NCBI GenBank assembly: GCA_009667805.1
Contig: CM019069.1
Span: 95,019,204 to 95,083,203, forward strand
Reading direction: 5' to 3'
Origin: Leptobrachium leishanense
Lineage: Eukaryota; Chordata; Amphibia; Anura; Megophryidae
Length of the DNA stretch: 64,000 nucleotides
Shown: positions 33,324 to 44,447 of the stretch, one piece after another
Position numbering within the stretch: position 1 is the first letter of the stretch
Layout of the letters: each line of letters starts with the position of its first letter
Program-made: the position numbers and the translations under genes
Notes under the pieces: generated by a model
The model's input: only the letters and a program-made list of their open reading frames with translations
Databases searched by the model: none
What the model was told of the DNA's origin: nothing

Positions 33324-33568
33324 CTATAAGGGACACTCAAGGTTGGATTGAGATAAGGGCTGCTGAAGCTGCATCTCCAGGCCCATAGCAAGCCGGCCCC
33401 ACGCTCTGAAGGACCCCGCAGGCCACTGCAGTGCACATTAGTCTTGACCTCTTTCTCAGTGTGAGTGAGAGACACAGGCTGACCACTCCTCACTGTGGTG
33501 ATTATGACCCTGCAAAAAGCCTACTGCTCTCTCGCTCTCTGCCCCCTAAACACAAGCTCCACGTGTAA

Positions 33569-33986
33569 GGATGGGGTCAGACGAACGCAGTGCGAACGCG
33601 CGTGCAGCTGCACTTTATTACGGCCATAGTAGCAGCAAATGACATCCAATGACGGCCAATATACGAAGTACGGCCGCACGAAAGTTCAGCCGTGCAACGC
33701 AAGCGGCAAACAAACGCATTTTTTCGAGACTGTAGAACCGCTAGTACTGACGCACAGAGTGCGCTGCGTCAGTATAGCGGCGTGTCTGCGTGATTAGGAG
33801 ACGTCAGACGCTGCATATGTGTGGGCCAACATCACGTCCATTTGTTTTTAATAGCTCCGTCAAAAATCACGCACGAAAATGCGCATTGTATGACCGCTTT
33901 CGCGTCTTCCGTGAAAAAATACGTCGATGCGTTTGGACGCACTTTTTTATGGATGATGCGAAAAATGCGTTCGTCTGACCCTAGCC
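33569..33986. mobile_element. PIF/Harbinger-like MITE with TAA duplication
   Basis: The ends GGATGGGGTCAGACGAACGC and GCGTTCGTCTGACCCTAGCC are inverted repeats flanked by TAA (33566-33568, 33987-33989). The 418-bp interior is palindromic and rich in TACG and CGCA words. Confidence 0.85.
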
Positions 33987-34322
33987 TAAAAGCTCTGTAC
34001 AGAGCTAGGTAAAAATAAAAGCTGAGATGGAAGGGACATCAAGTGTGGGAAAGATAGAGCATTGGGAAATCAGGAGGATTTCTTATAGAGCCTATGCATT
34101 TGATTGACAGGCTTTTATGAGAGGATTTCTTAAGGAATTAAAATTGCTAACACTCCGTGAGTGACAATATTTAAAAGTCAACTAATGTAAACCCCGGTTC
34201 ATTTTAATATAATCCTCTAACTTGCTGCAGTTCTCCTACACGACTCTGCTATTCTCATACATTTCCCTGCACTTCCCAGGCAGTTTGCCAGCGGGTTGTA
34301 GAGTTGTATGCACTGAAATTAA

Positions 34323-34626
34323 CCCCTTCATGATGGGTTGGCGTTGCCGTTGGGGTGGGAGTTAATGACAGCAAGGCGTATAGGTACGCCTCATTGCTAG
34401 GGGCCTCTAGTTTGGCCCGCCAATGCAGCTGATGTCAGCGCATTTCATTGGCTGCAGGGGGACGGCCTAAGTTCAGGCTGTCTCTTTGTATCAAATTACG
34501 TACGCGCCGGCTGCAGGTAGGGGCCGAGGCAGCCCATTGAAGACAGCTGGGCATACCTGTATGCCCTGCGTATTCAAGGCCCACCCGCCGCATGGACGGC
34601 ATAGAACGTACTGCCGCGGGAAGGGG
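34323..34626. mobile_element. Short TTAA-type MITE relic
   Basis: It starts CCCCTTCATGATGGG after TTAA (34319-34322) and ends GGAAGGGG before TAAA, a decayed TTAA. Length is 304 bp. It is probably a short relative of the hairpin-string family. Confidence 0.5.
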
Positions 34627-34754
34627 TAAAAACATTTTGTACAACAACAAAGAAGTGAGAATAGACAAAGTTAATGTCTTCTATTGTAGAATAATGTGGT
34701 GCCATTGTTTATCAATGTTCACCATTGTTTGAAGCAAGTCTGCCTGCTGATATT

Positions 34755-35545
34755 GGGGCCTATTTCAAGGTTGGTGTAAATTTAACAATCCCATAGACTA
34801 TAATGATTCTGGTAAAATCTCTGGTTAAGTTAATCTAGGGATGTGCATTCCGTTTCGTATCGATTCGTTTTTCTCACGAAACGGGACGATTCGGTGCTTC
34901 GGATTTGTCCGACATCCCGAACCGGACCGGCAACGAAATACACACCATCCGAAATATTTCGTTCTATTCACGATTTCGGTTCCACTTCATTTCGGGCAAC
35001 GTATTTTCGTATCGTTTTGAGTCCGTTTCAGTTCCGTTGCTGATTTCATAATTTCATATCGTCAGTCACTTTTTTCACTTGTTCCAGTGCTTTCTTTCTG
35101 CATCAATAATATATTTATTTAAAATATTTAATTAGCTTTTCCCTAAATCCCCAGTCTAACAGTACAAGATAATATGATTAAATAAAGTTGTGCAATGCAT
35201 ATAAGAAAAAAAGGATCTTTCATAAAAAACGATACGTCCGAAGGAACGAATTGGCAGGATTACCGTATCGACCGAAATATCGGAGCATCTGAAATGCCAT
35301 ACTTCTAAAGTCAAAACGAAAATCCGAGGATGGACCCTTTGAAACGAAGAGAACAGACGATCCAAAAGACCGAAGATCCCCGATTTCACGAAACAAAAAT
35401 CGATACAAAATACTGAGCCAAAACGATCCGAAACGAAAATGGGCCAAAACGATCCGAAACTAAACTTTTGAAAAACCGAATGTGACGAAACGAAAAAAAA
35501 AAGTCGTGCACATCCCTAGTTAATACCAACCTTGACATAGGGCCC
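34755..35545. mobile_element. Small MITE split by a hAT insertion
   Basis: The outer ends GGGGCCTATTTCAAGGTTGG and CCAACCTTGACATAGGGCCC are inverted repeats, flanked by ATT on both sides. Without the nested hAT (34836-35518) it would be only about 100 bp long. Confidence 0.6.
34836..35518. mobile_element. hAT MITE with TAGGGATGTGCA ends
   Basis: The ends TAGGGATGTGCA and TGCACATCCCTA are perfect inverted repeats. The right flank is GTTAATAC and the left flank GTTAATC, an 8-bp duplication with one base lost. It is the same family as 15695-16329. The interior is rich in ATCGATTCG and CGAAAC words in opposing orientations. Confidence 0.78.
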
Positions 35546-36272
35546 ATTGGATTTTGTTTCACTGAATAGAAGTGCAGAGTAGGTGCAACAAGAGAGATTT
35601 TTACCATTGTTTGCAACTATGCTGAAACAATGGTGCCTACTGAAAAAGCCCTTTAATTTGTGCCTACAAAGAGTTAATTATATTTCTTCACCAGCCTGTT
35701 AATTCTTGTAATGATTATCTTCCTTCACACTGAGGGGATAAAGGGGATGAGAATTTCTGACATTGCTTTCAGTGCTGAGGAGGGGTTGTAAATTGAAATC
35801 TTGTATGTTTGTTCATTAAGATTTACACTATAATAGTTAGAACATGCAAGTCCGTAAAATAATGTTTTACTGTTACAGTTATAACTCGTAAGTCTGTACA
35901 TTTTACAGTTATATTTACAATCTGCAAATCCCTACTTTAATATTCCACGGTTACATTTACAACACGCAAATCTGTACTGTAATATTTTCAATGTTACAGT
36001 AAAAATGTGCATGTCCAGCATTTAAAATAACTTTACAGTGAGAAACGCAACTGTGTGGTTTACACGAAGACTTGTGTTACCGGGATTTAAGATTACAATG
36101 CGCATGTCTGGGATTTCATATTAAAATACGCAATCTATGTACAGTAAGAGCCAGACCGATGCATTAAAACGGTAATACAGGCAAATTAGAAGCCATTTAT
36201 AAACTACTTTTAGTATTTGATATTTTTTCACAAATTTAATTGCTAAAGCTGATAATTCCAGAATAGCTGTGT
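35546..36272. repeat. Degenerate tandem repeat of about 55 bp (35830-36140) in otherwise plain sequence
   Basis: Units resemble TTTTACAGTTACATTTACAA followed by CACGCAAATCTGTACTGTAA, repeated about five to six times with decay. 35546-35830 has no recognised feature. Confidence 0.55.
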
Positions 36273-36698
36273 GTGCCTATTAGGGATGAGCTGTTCGGTT
36301 CGGATGGTTCAGAGTTCGATCCGAACTTAGCCTGTTCGATTAGATCGCGAACTCCGAACATTTCCGGGTGTTCGCCGCATGTTCGACCACAATGCATTTT
36401 CCCACTGGCCTGAAGCTCGTAATTGGCTACAGCCTTGCACCTGACCACAGGTCTGGTGCAAGACAGGTTCAACAGTATGCCAATCACAGCTCAGAGTCCT
36501 GATTGGGCAAATTTTGCCCAATCATGGGCTCACAGAGCTAAGTCCCGCAGCACACTATATAACGTTTCCACGCATAGCTACAGCACGCATTTTGAGAGGA
36601 GATTTCAGAGGAGATTGTTGTGTGTGGTTACTGCCGGTCTGCCACGCTACTGTGGGGGTCTGGGGGGGTCTCATTTCCACCAAATATCAGGGAATTTA

Positions 36699-37410
36699 GG
36701 TGATGTGTGTCTTGTCACTGTGCCAGCAAGTTTTTTTGGGGGTTACAAATTTCTTTAAAACATTTGTGAATTGAGGTGATCTTCTGTGTCTTGTCACTGT
36801 GCCAGCAAGTCTTTTTGGGGGTTACAAATTTCTTTAAAACATTTGTGAATTGAGGTGATCTGTCTCTTGTCACAGCCAGTACCACGCAGTATTTTGGGGT
36901 CACTAATTTCTACAAAACATTTGGGAATGGAGGTGATCTGTCTCTTGTCACAGCCAGTACCACGCAGTATTTTGGGGGTCACTAATTTCTTTAAAACATT
37001 TGTGAATTGAGGTGATCTGCCTCTTGTCACACAGCCAGTACCACGCAGTATTTTTGGGGTCACTAATTTCTACAAAACATTTGGGAATGGAGGTGATCTG
37101 TCTCTTGTCACAGCCAGTACCACGCAGTATTTTGGGGGTCACTAATTTCTACAAAACATTTGGGAATGGAGGTGATCTGTCTCTTGTCAAACAGCCAGTA
37201 CCACGCAGTATTTTGGGGCTCACTAATTTCTACAAAACATTTGTGAATTGAGGTGATCTGTCTCTTGTCACACAGCCAGTACCACGCAGTATTTTGGGGG
37301 TCACTAATTTCTTTAAAACATTTGTGAATTGAGGTGATCTGTCTCTTGTCACACAGCCAGTACCACGCAGTATTTTGGGGGTCACTAATTTCTACAAAAC
37401 ATTTGGGAAT
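36699..37410. repeat. 78-bp tandem repeat, about 9 units, 5' of the hAT transposase
   Basis: Units contain GGTGATCTGTCTCTTGTCAC, CCAGTACCACGCAGTATTTT and TTTCTACAAAACATTTGGGA. The first two units (36699-36855) are diverged. Open frames on both strands with a repeated TPKILRGTGCDKRQITSI-type peptide are repeat artefacts. Confidence 0.9.
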
Positions 37411-37656
37411 TGTTATAATCCGTGTGTTCTCACTGGCTGCCACCCATCAAGGGGTCTTACTGATTTATAGGAGGTTTCACTGCCACCCATCAAGGGGTCT
37501 CACTGATTTATAGGAGGTGTCTGTGACTTGTAATCTGTGTCTTGTCCCTGGCTGCCAGCTATCAGGGTGTCTCACTTAGTTATACCAGAGTTCTTTAAAT
37601 CTTTATACCAGAGTTGAATCAGAGTTCTGTATATATTAATCTATATTTCACTCACC

Positions 37657-40600
37657 ATGTCTGAAAGAACAAAAAGGACAGGCAGATGCTCCCAGACATA
37701 GATAAGAGGGCAAGCAGCCCCTGTGTCAGGAGGCTGTGCCTCTGGTCATGGTGGACGTGGTGCATCCTCTGCAGGGGCACGCTTGTCCTTTCTAACTGGT
37801 GCTGGCCGTCTTAAGCAGCAGCAACATACAGAGGACTTGGTGGATTGGCTAACCAGGCCATCCTCATCCTCCGAGTACTCTGCCAGCCAGGCTTCTAGTG
37901 CTTTACAGTCCACCTCAGCTGCCAAAGCATCTAATGCAGCCTCCATGTCCACAGCTACTCCTGCCGTAGCCTCGCTATCACACACGGAGGAGTCAGCTGA
38001 ATTGTTTGACTACAATGACAGTGACATGCTGCTTGAGGATGCGCGGCAAGTACAGTGCTCTGATTCAATCTCTGAGGTTGAGCAAGGGAGTATAATCAAC
38101 CTAGAGGATAGGGGTGCCAGTGATGACACACAAATAACTGGCACTCATGTTGCCCCAGCAGCTGCAGCATACTGCCAAGTTGGCTCCAGTGACGAGGAGA
38201 TAGGGGGTGATGATGACAATGATGATGAGGTCACTGACTCCACCTGGGTGCTTGATCGAACAGAGGAATTAAGTGAGGAAGAGGGGGAGGAGGAGGCACA
38301 GCAAACACGAGGCACAACATCCTCTGTGACCAACCGTAGCATTAGCCAGTCCAAGGGATCACATGTCAGAGTTGCTCCGGTGCAGAGCACTGTTGTCTCA
38401 AAGAACACATGCAGGAACTCTGTTGTCTGGGAGTTCTTTAAGAAATGTGCAGTAGAGCGCAGCGTTGCTATTTGTAATCTATGTCAGATGAGGCTTAAGC
38501 GTGGGAAAGATACCAGACACTTGGGTACCACGTGCTTCAGGCGACATATGAACAACTGCCACACATCCCGTTGGTGCAAAACTTTCCGTAGGTCCTCCTC
38601 CTCCTCATCTGTCTCTACCCACACTGTATGTCCTGCCATGTCATTGCCTACAACCTCCACCGACAGGGATGATGCTACAGTAATGGATGTACCAGGTCCT
38701 TCCTCACAATGTGACATCATCCCAGCAGCTGAAGATTTACGCAGTCAGATTACATTGAAGCAGCTGCTGCAGCGTAAGAAAAAATATAGTCCCAACCATC
38801 CCCAAGCACAGCGTCTAAATGCCAGCTTATCAAAATTACTGGCATTGCAGCTGCTGGACTCTGCTCCCTTCCGTGAATATGCTGAATGTGCTGTACCACA
38901 GTGGCAGGTTCCAAAACGCCATTACTTAACACGCAAGGCCATTCCAGCACTATACCAGCACGTGGAAGACAATGTTATCCAGTCATTGGGAAAGGCAGTC
39001 AGCAACAAGGTGCATGTGACTTTAGACACGTGGTCCAGCAAGCATGGACAGGGTCGTTACATTCCCTTCACGGCACACTGGGTAACTCTGATTGCAGCTG
39101 GGAGGGATCCAAGACGGGGCTCTGTGCTGGAGCTTGTTCATCCACCACACCTCCAGAAAGCTGCTTGTATGAGGTCTGTCTGCTCCACCACCACCACCTC
39201 TCCCTCTTCCTCCTCCTCCTCCTTCTCTGTCTCTGGCGAAGTGGCAGTTAAAGTTAACCGACGCCTAACAGGGTCTACGCAATGGCTCAAGCAAAAAGAT
39301 GCCATACTGTGCTTGAGCTGGTTTGTTTAGGGGACAGGAGCCACACCGGGCCAGAAATTCTGTCAGCTCTGCAGGGGCAGGTGCAGAGATGGTTAACACC
39401 ACGCCAGCTTCAGCTGGGAATGATTGTCTGTGATAATGGCAGCAACCTTCTCTCCGCCCTACGCAAGGGTAAATTGACACATGTACCATGCCTAGCACAC
39501 ATCCTAAATCTAGTGGTACAGCGTTTCCTAACCAAGTACCCAGGGCAGCCAGGGCTTCTCATCCAGGCCAGAAAAGTCTGCAGCCACTTCAGATGGTCAT
39601 TCCCAGCAAGCGTTTGCCTGGCAGAAATTCAAAGAGAATTCCACCTTCCCACAAACCGTCTGATCTGTGACATGCCCACGAGGTGGAACTCGACATTAGC
39701 AATGCTGCAGCGTCTGCACAAGCAGCAGAGGGCCATCAAGTACCTGTGTGAGTATGGCACAAGGACAGGTTCAGGTCAACTTGGTTTTCCCCCCCCCCCG
39801 CAGTGACTGATGATCAAGGATGCATGCACTGTACGGTCACCATTTGAGGAGGCAACGAGGATGGTGAGCAGGGACAGTGCATGCATCAGTGACACAATTC
39901 CTTTAGTGTTCCTGCTGGAGCACACTCTGCGGGGAATTATAGATGTGGCTCTAGAGGCAGATCAGCGGGAGGAAGAGAAGGCCTTCCCTAGCTCTTAAGG
40001 CCCCAGTCTTTCCGCAGACAGCATTCCAGCGGGTCCTACTCCGATCAGACAGGAGGAGGATGAGGAGGAGGCAGAATATTTAAGTAGTGGGGGCATTGAA
40101 GGTGGGGATTCCTCAAGGGAGGGTTTCGTGTGCCCAGAAACACAAGGGCTAGTGCATGGCTGGGAGGAGGAAGTGCACGATACGGTCATCCTCATTGACC
40201 AGGAAGACTCGGAAGCTAATGCCACCTCCAACCTACGCTGCATGGGCTCCCTTATGATGCAAAGCAGGACCCCAGGATTCGTGCTATCAAGGAGAGGGAT
40301 CACTACTGGTTGGCAACCCTTCTTGATCCAGGATACAAGGGTAAAGTTGCAGAGCTCATCCTGCCCGCACAGAGGGAGCACAGGATGAAAAAACTTGAGC
40401 ACGCTCTAAAGCGACACTTGTGTAACCCCTTTCCAGGCACTGGTAGATTACCAAGTGCTGACACACGTGCTTCTGAGGCTGCGGATGATCCGAGGAATAG
40501 TGGTGAAGGCCAGGGCCGCTTGACTGATGCATTTTTAATTTTTTTTAGTCCTCGACGCCCAGGGACATCAAATGTAGGCACCCATTGCCAGCGTCTTCAC

Positions 40601-40903
40601 CATATGGTGCAGGACTACCTAGGGGCAAGGGCAGACCTGGATACCTTTACAGCAGATGATCCACTGGCTTACTGGGTATTGAGATTGGATCACTGGCCAG
40701 AACTTAGCCAATATGCTATGCAGCTACTAGGTTGCCCTTCATCTAGCGTGCTTTCCGAAAGGACGTTCAGTGCCGCTGGAGGTTTTGTCACAGATAAAAG
40801 AGTGCGTCTGTCCACCGACTCTGTAGACCGGCTGACATTAATAAAAATGAATCAGTCCTGGATCAGCAGCTATCAATCCCCTGATGCTGAAGTAATGGAA
40901 TAG
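37657..40903 (+). pseudogene. hAT transposase with BED zinc finger (inactivated)
   Basis: The likely start is ATG at 37657, but an in-frame TAG at 37699-37701 ends it after 14 codons. The frame then stays open to 39330. Counting from 37723, an acidic stretch (155-191) precedes a BED finger at about 233-280 (W236, C251, C254, H275, H280). D435 in LDTWS is the first catalytic acid. The frame shifts near 39290 to a 174-codon segment with CDNGSN (second acid) and CLAHILNLVVQ, MPTRWNST. It meets TGA at 39804-39806 beside a C-run, and further stops and shifts up to about 40310. The last segment (40310-40903) has LLDPGYK, the dimerisation region PLAYWVLRLDHWPELSQYAM and SERTFSAAG with the third catalytic acid. 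It could not make protein without repair. Confidence 0.9.
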
Positions 40904-40939
40904 ATCGGGGATGTCCTCTTCTGCATTCACAAAACCTCC

Positions 40940-41770
40940 AGCACTGAACTCTTCCACAATACCACAAAAGGGTTACGGTGTGAAGGCACTTGCTGCCATG
41001 AAAGGCACAATATTTGGCTGCACTGACGCCTGTGCCAGATTTATATAATTTTAATTTTTTGAACCGCAGGGTCAAACCCTGCACTCTTCCACAATACCAC
41101 AGAGGGGTTACTGTATTATGATGGCACTTGCAGGCCTGGCACCAAAAGCACAATATCTGGGTGCACTGACGCCCATTACCAGATAAAAAACGTTTCAATA
41201 TAGTTCACCCCTGCATTCTTCCACAATATTACAGAGGGGTTACTGTATGATGATACTTGCTGGCCTGGCAGTCTTGCACCAAAGGCAGAATATCTGGGTG
41301 CACTGACGCCTTGACCAGAATCATATCTTTCCAATATAGGACCACATGGTCCACCCCTGCATTCTTCCACAATACCACAGAGGGGTTACTGTATGATGAC
41401 ACTTGCTGGCCTGGCACCAAAGGCACAATATCTGGGTGAACTGACGGCCATTACCAGATAAAAAACTTTTCAATATAGGACCGCAAGGTTCACCCCTGCA
41501 TTCTTCCACAATACCACAGAGGGGTTACTGTATGATGATACTTGCTGGCCTGGCAGTCTTGCACCAAAGGCAGAATATCTGGGTGCACTGACGCCTTAAC
41601 CAGATGCATATCTTTTTAATATAGGACCGCAAGGTTCACCCCTGCATTCTTCCACAATACCACAGAGGGGTTACTGTATGATAGTACTTGCAGGCCTGGC
41701 ACCAAAAGCACAATATTTGGGTGCACTGCCACTGACGTCTGTATCAGATTCATATCCTCAGAGGGGTTAC
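40940..41770. repeat. Tandem repeat of about 133-146 bp, 6 units, 3' of the hAT transposase
   Basis: CTTCCACAATACCACAGAGG recurs near 40950, 41084, 41217, 41362, 41504 and 41650. Each is followed by a GGCACAATATCTGGGTGCAC word and an AATATAGGACCGCAAGGTTC word. Shared with 26290-26640. Confidence 0.9.
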
Positions 41771-42716
41771 GGTGTGACGGCACTGTTGGGGACGCTAAAG
41801 GGCCAATTTTGAAGCACCTATTGTTACTTTCATCCAAAGCCTGCATAAGTTTCACAATAATTTAGCCAAAAAAATCAGTAAACTTTTCTGCGTGTATGAA
41901 AATGTCTCCTCTTTTCATACAGACTGCCGCCCCAAGCAGTTGTTTATGGATAGATTAAAGGAAAAGCATTTACCGTCATTTGAAACTTAATTTTTTTGTT
42001 TTTAAGTGTTTCTATACATCCTAGAAATCCGCCACTTCACGGGCAGGTTATGGGGACCTCCTAGGCACGATATTTGAAGGAATTTTTAGTTTTTATTTTT
42101 AACCCTTATTTCATGGAAAACTCACTGTCCCTTTAAAAACGTTTTTTTATAAACTTTTTGTCCTTGTTTACTGTCCCCCAGGGCACTGCCCGGACCCCCA
42201 TACACCTTTTATGGCAAATATGTAGCATATATGACCTCTTGGAGGGCACTCTAAAAACCCAATTTTCAGCCCCATTGACTTGCATGGAACATACATATGG
42301 GTAGTTCGGGTTCGGGCCCGAACCGAACTCGGGGGGTGTTCGGCTCATCCCTAGTGCCTATAATTGATCTGAATTTTTATCGGAAATCAAAACGCAGTAA
42401 GCCCAGATCTGAATCTCCAGAACTTAAAAATGGCCACAATGCGGCCAATAAGGTCTTATTTTGTTCATCATGCTGAATTAAATTAAGACCTATGTCTTTA
42501 ATTCACTCAAATGGATTACAATATTAGAAGTGTACAATTTACCTGAAATAATTGGAATTTCCTAAAATATTGCTTTATACGAGTTCAGTCATTTTGATAT
42601 TCTTTCATATATGGGGATTTAATCTTGCCCACAGCATTCAATCACAATAATGTAAATATTTGATACATTATAACCATTCCTTTGTTACTATAAAGTAGAT
42701 TGTAGCAAACTAATAC

Positions 42717-42857
42717 CTTGTTTCCAATGGCTTTCCTTGGAGGAAAGGGTAAAGTCCTCACGTGCGGATATTTGCTCTGTAGTTTGTGGTGCAAACTCCG
42801 AAACTCTGCGTATCGCCGATAGATATTCCATTCATCATCTTTAATTCTAATATACAC
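42717..42857 (-). CDS. SNX29: Internal PX-domain exon, probable sorting nexin 29
   Basis: On the minus strand a pyrimidine-rich tract ends TTTTAAG at 42858. A 141-bp, 47-codon open exon follows, then AAACAAG with the donor GTATTA at 42716. The peptide contains VYIRIKDDEWNIYRRYAEFR and ends PPRKAIGNK. RRYAEF is the phosphoinositide-contacting arginine region of PX domains, and PPRKAIGNK is the PPK loop that enters the membrane. The exact wording best recalls SNX29, a RUN and PX domain protein of the endosomal sorting nexin family; KIF16B is a less similar alternative. The exon is phase 0 at both ends. No neighbouring exon was found, so the introns on both sides exceed 21 and 42 kb within this window. 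It is the only host coding sequence recognised. Confidence 0.72.
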
Positions 42858-42939
42858 CTTAAAAAGAAAACAAAATAAACACAATTAAAACAACTGACAT
42901 ACATAAATAAGCAATCATTTCATGAATTGTGCCTACCTG

Positions 42940-43105
42940 ACATAACATGAAAAGGTCCTGTAACTCCTCCTGAGGCCCTCATCTCCTCCTGTACTGTTTG
43001 TCAAATGTTGTTCAATGTATTGTAACCCTGTCTATACTGTGCTTATTGTACAGCACTGCATAATATGCTGGCGCTTTATAAATAAAGAATAATAATAATA
43101 ATAAC
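42940..43105 (+). mobile_element. Retroposon 3' tail with AATAAT repeat
   Basis: GTACAGCACTGCATAATATG followed by CTGGCGCTTTATAAATAAAG and an ATAATAATAATAATAA run is a common tail form of vertebrate non-LTR elements. No reverse transcriptase lies upstream, so it is a severely 5'-truncated copy. Confidence 0.55.
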
Positions 43106-43193
43106 TGGATTTTAGTTTGGCTACACAGATATTGTAAAATATACCTTCAAGTAAAGGTGAAAGGGAAAGTGGAATGCTTTATTACATCTTTCC

Positions 43194-43619
43194 TGTCAGG
43201 ATCCATGGCTGTAGCCATCCTGAAACCCCCCCTGGTGGTTCACTTCCATCCTGTTCCTGCCCTGCAGCCAGCAACCAGCATCCAGCAGTGTAAGAGTTAA
43301 ACACCAAACACATGTGACTCACGAAATAAAGGGCTTTGCCCCGCAATCACACTTTGCTGGTTCATTACAGCTCATGCTCACGAAGAGTGAACATCGTTGC
43401 TTTGTTGCTACTCTGCTACCTGATCCTGATTCCCCATTTCTGGTTCCTGCAATTACAACCATCATCCCCATCATCCTCTGCAATCAACCTGGTTAGTCTT
43501 TATTTCCATTCACCCTCCACCATCCATATCCTCTGTTTATCAGTGCAGACCACTGCATCCTGGGCTCATACCCCTGCCATCCAGGTGCCACCCCGGTACC
43601 ACCCCCACGTTTCCTGACA
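43194..43619 (+). repeat. Solo LTR (426 bp) with 5-bp target duplication
   Basis: It starts TGTCAGGATCC and ends TTTCCTGACA, with 8-bp perfect inverted ends (TGTCAGGA / TCCTGACA). TTTCC flanks both sides (43189-43193, 43620-43624). An AATAAA at about 43325 is a candidate polyadenylation signal and suggests plus orientation. No internal retrotransposon sequence remains, as expected after LTR-LTR recombination. Confidence 0.8.
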
Positions 43620-43624
43620 TTTCC

Positions 43625-44045
43625 ACTGACTTCGAACAGGCACAGTGTTTTGCTGGTAATTCAGCAAAATTTGGCGAATGGGCATGAAATTGCACCATAT
43701 GGGGAAATTCTCTGTTTGGTGCAATTTTGAGGCCAGATCGGCTCTCTCTGAATAGACCCTTAATTTGTTTAATCTTTTCGCTGTGCACAATTTGCTGGAC
43801 ACTTCGGGCCTGGCACTTGCTGCAGGCTACACATCCAACGCATTGTCTTTTTTCGTAAATGTGAAGCAAATCTGGGTCCTATCTGGGCAATCAACCAATC
43901 TTATGGACCTCTGTATCTCCTATCCTATTCACCCTACAAGTTAAGTGAGTTGTCCTTGGAAAGGCCTCATTGTCCACTTTTTACCTAGAAAGTGAACAAT
44001 AAATAGCATAATACTCTTAAGGGTAAGTGCTAGATCCTCCAAGAC
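43625..44045. other. MITE relic, no gene
   Basis: 43640-43770 contains AATTCAGCAAAATTTGGCGA and GGTGCAATTTTGAGGC words like those in 12594-12882, ending in TCTCTGAATAGACC. It is probably another relic of the TTATTCA-ended family. The rest is unassigned. Confidence 0.4.
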
Positions 44046-44447
44046 CAGTATTTACCAAAACTGTCCTCGGGGACCACTAACAGGTCATATTTTAAGAATT
44101 ACCTTGGAGGAAATGCAGACTGAATACTGCAATCACCGAGAAGCAAATTATATCAAATGGGCTGTACTTCAGATATCAGTCAAACTTGGCATGTCAGCGG
44201 GTCCTGAGTAGGGATGAGCCGAACACCCCCGAGTTCGGTGCGCATTCGAACTCGAACTTTTCAAAAGTTCGAATTTGAACACGAACACAATACAATACAA
44301 TACAATGGGACGCAAAGTTCGATTTTTAGAGTGCCCTCCAAGAGGGCATATATGCTAGATATTTGCCATAAAAGGAGTATGGGGGTCCGGGTAGTACCCT
44401 GGGGGACAGGAAACAAGGACAAAAAGTTAAAAAAAATATGTTTTTAA

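Larger units (their letters stand above)
36281..42353 (+). mobile_element. Complete 6.07-kb Ac-type hAT transposon with exact 8-bp target duplication
   Basis: The ends are TAGGGATGAGCTGTTCGG (36281) and GTTCGGCTCATCCCTA (ending 42353). GTGCCTAT flanks both sides (36273-36280, 42354-42361) and fits the nTnnnnAn preference of the Ac branch. Inside, in order: the 5' end, a 78-bp tandem repeat (36699-37410), a BED-finger transposase gene (37657-40903), a second tandem repeat of about 140 bp (40940-41770), and the 3' end. The same ends and repeats define shorter relatives at 21639, 24742 and 44209, so this copy shows the parent structure. The transposase is broken. Confidence 0.92.

Noticed and set aside
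36699..37410. Regular repeats as a CRISPR array
   Set aside because: Units are contiguous without unique spacers and lie inside a eukaryotic transposon.
36715..37443. Repeat peptides (TPKILRGTGCDKRQ type) on the minus strand
   Set aside because: They are the 78-bp tandem repeat read in a stop-free frame, with no conservation pattern of coding DNA.
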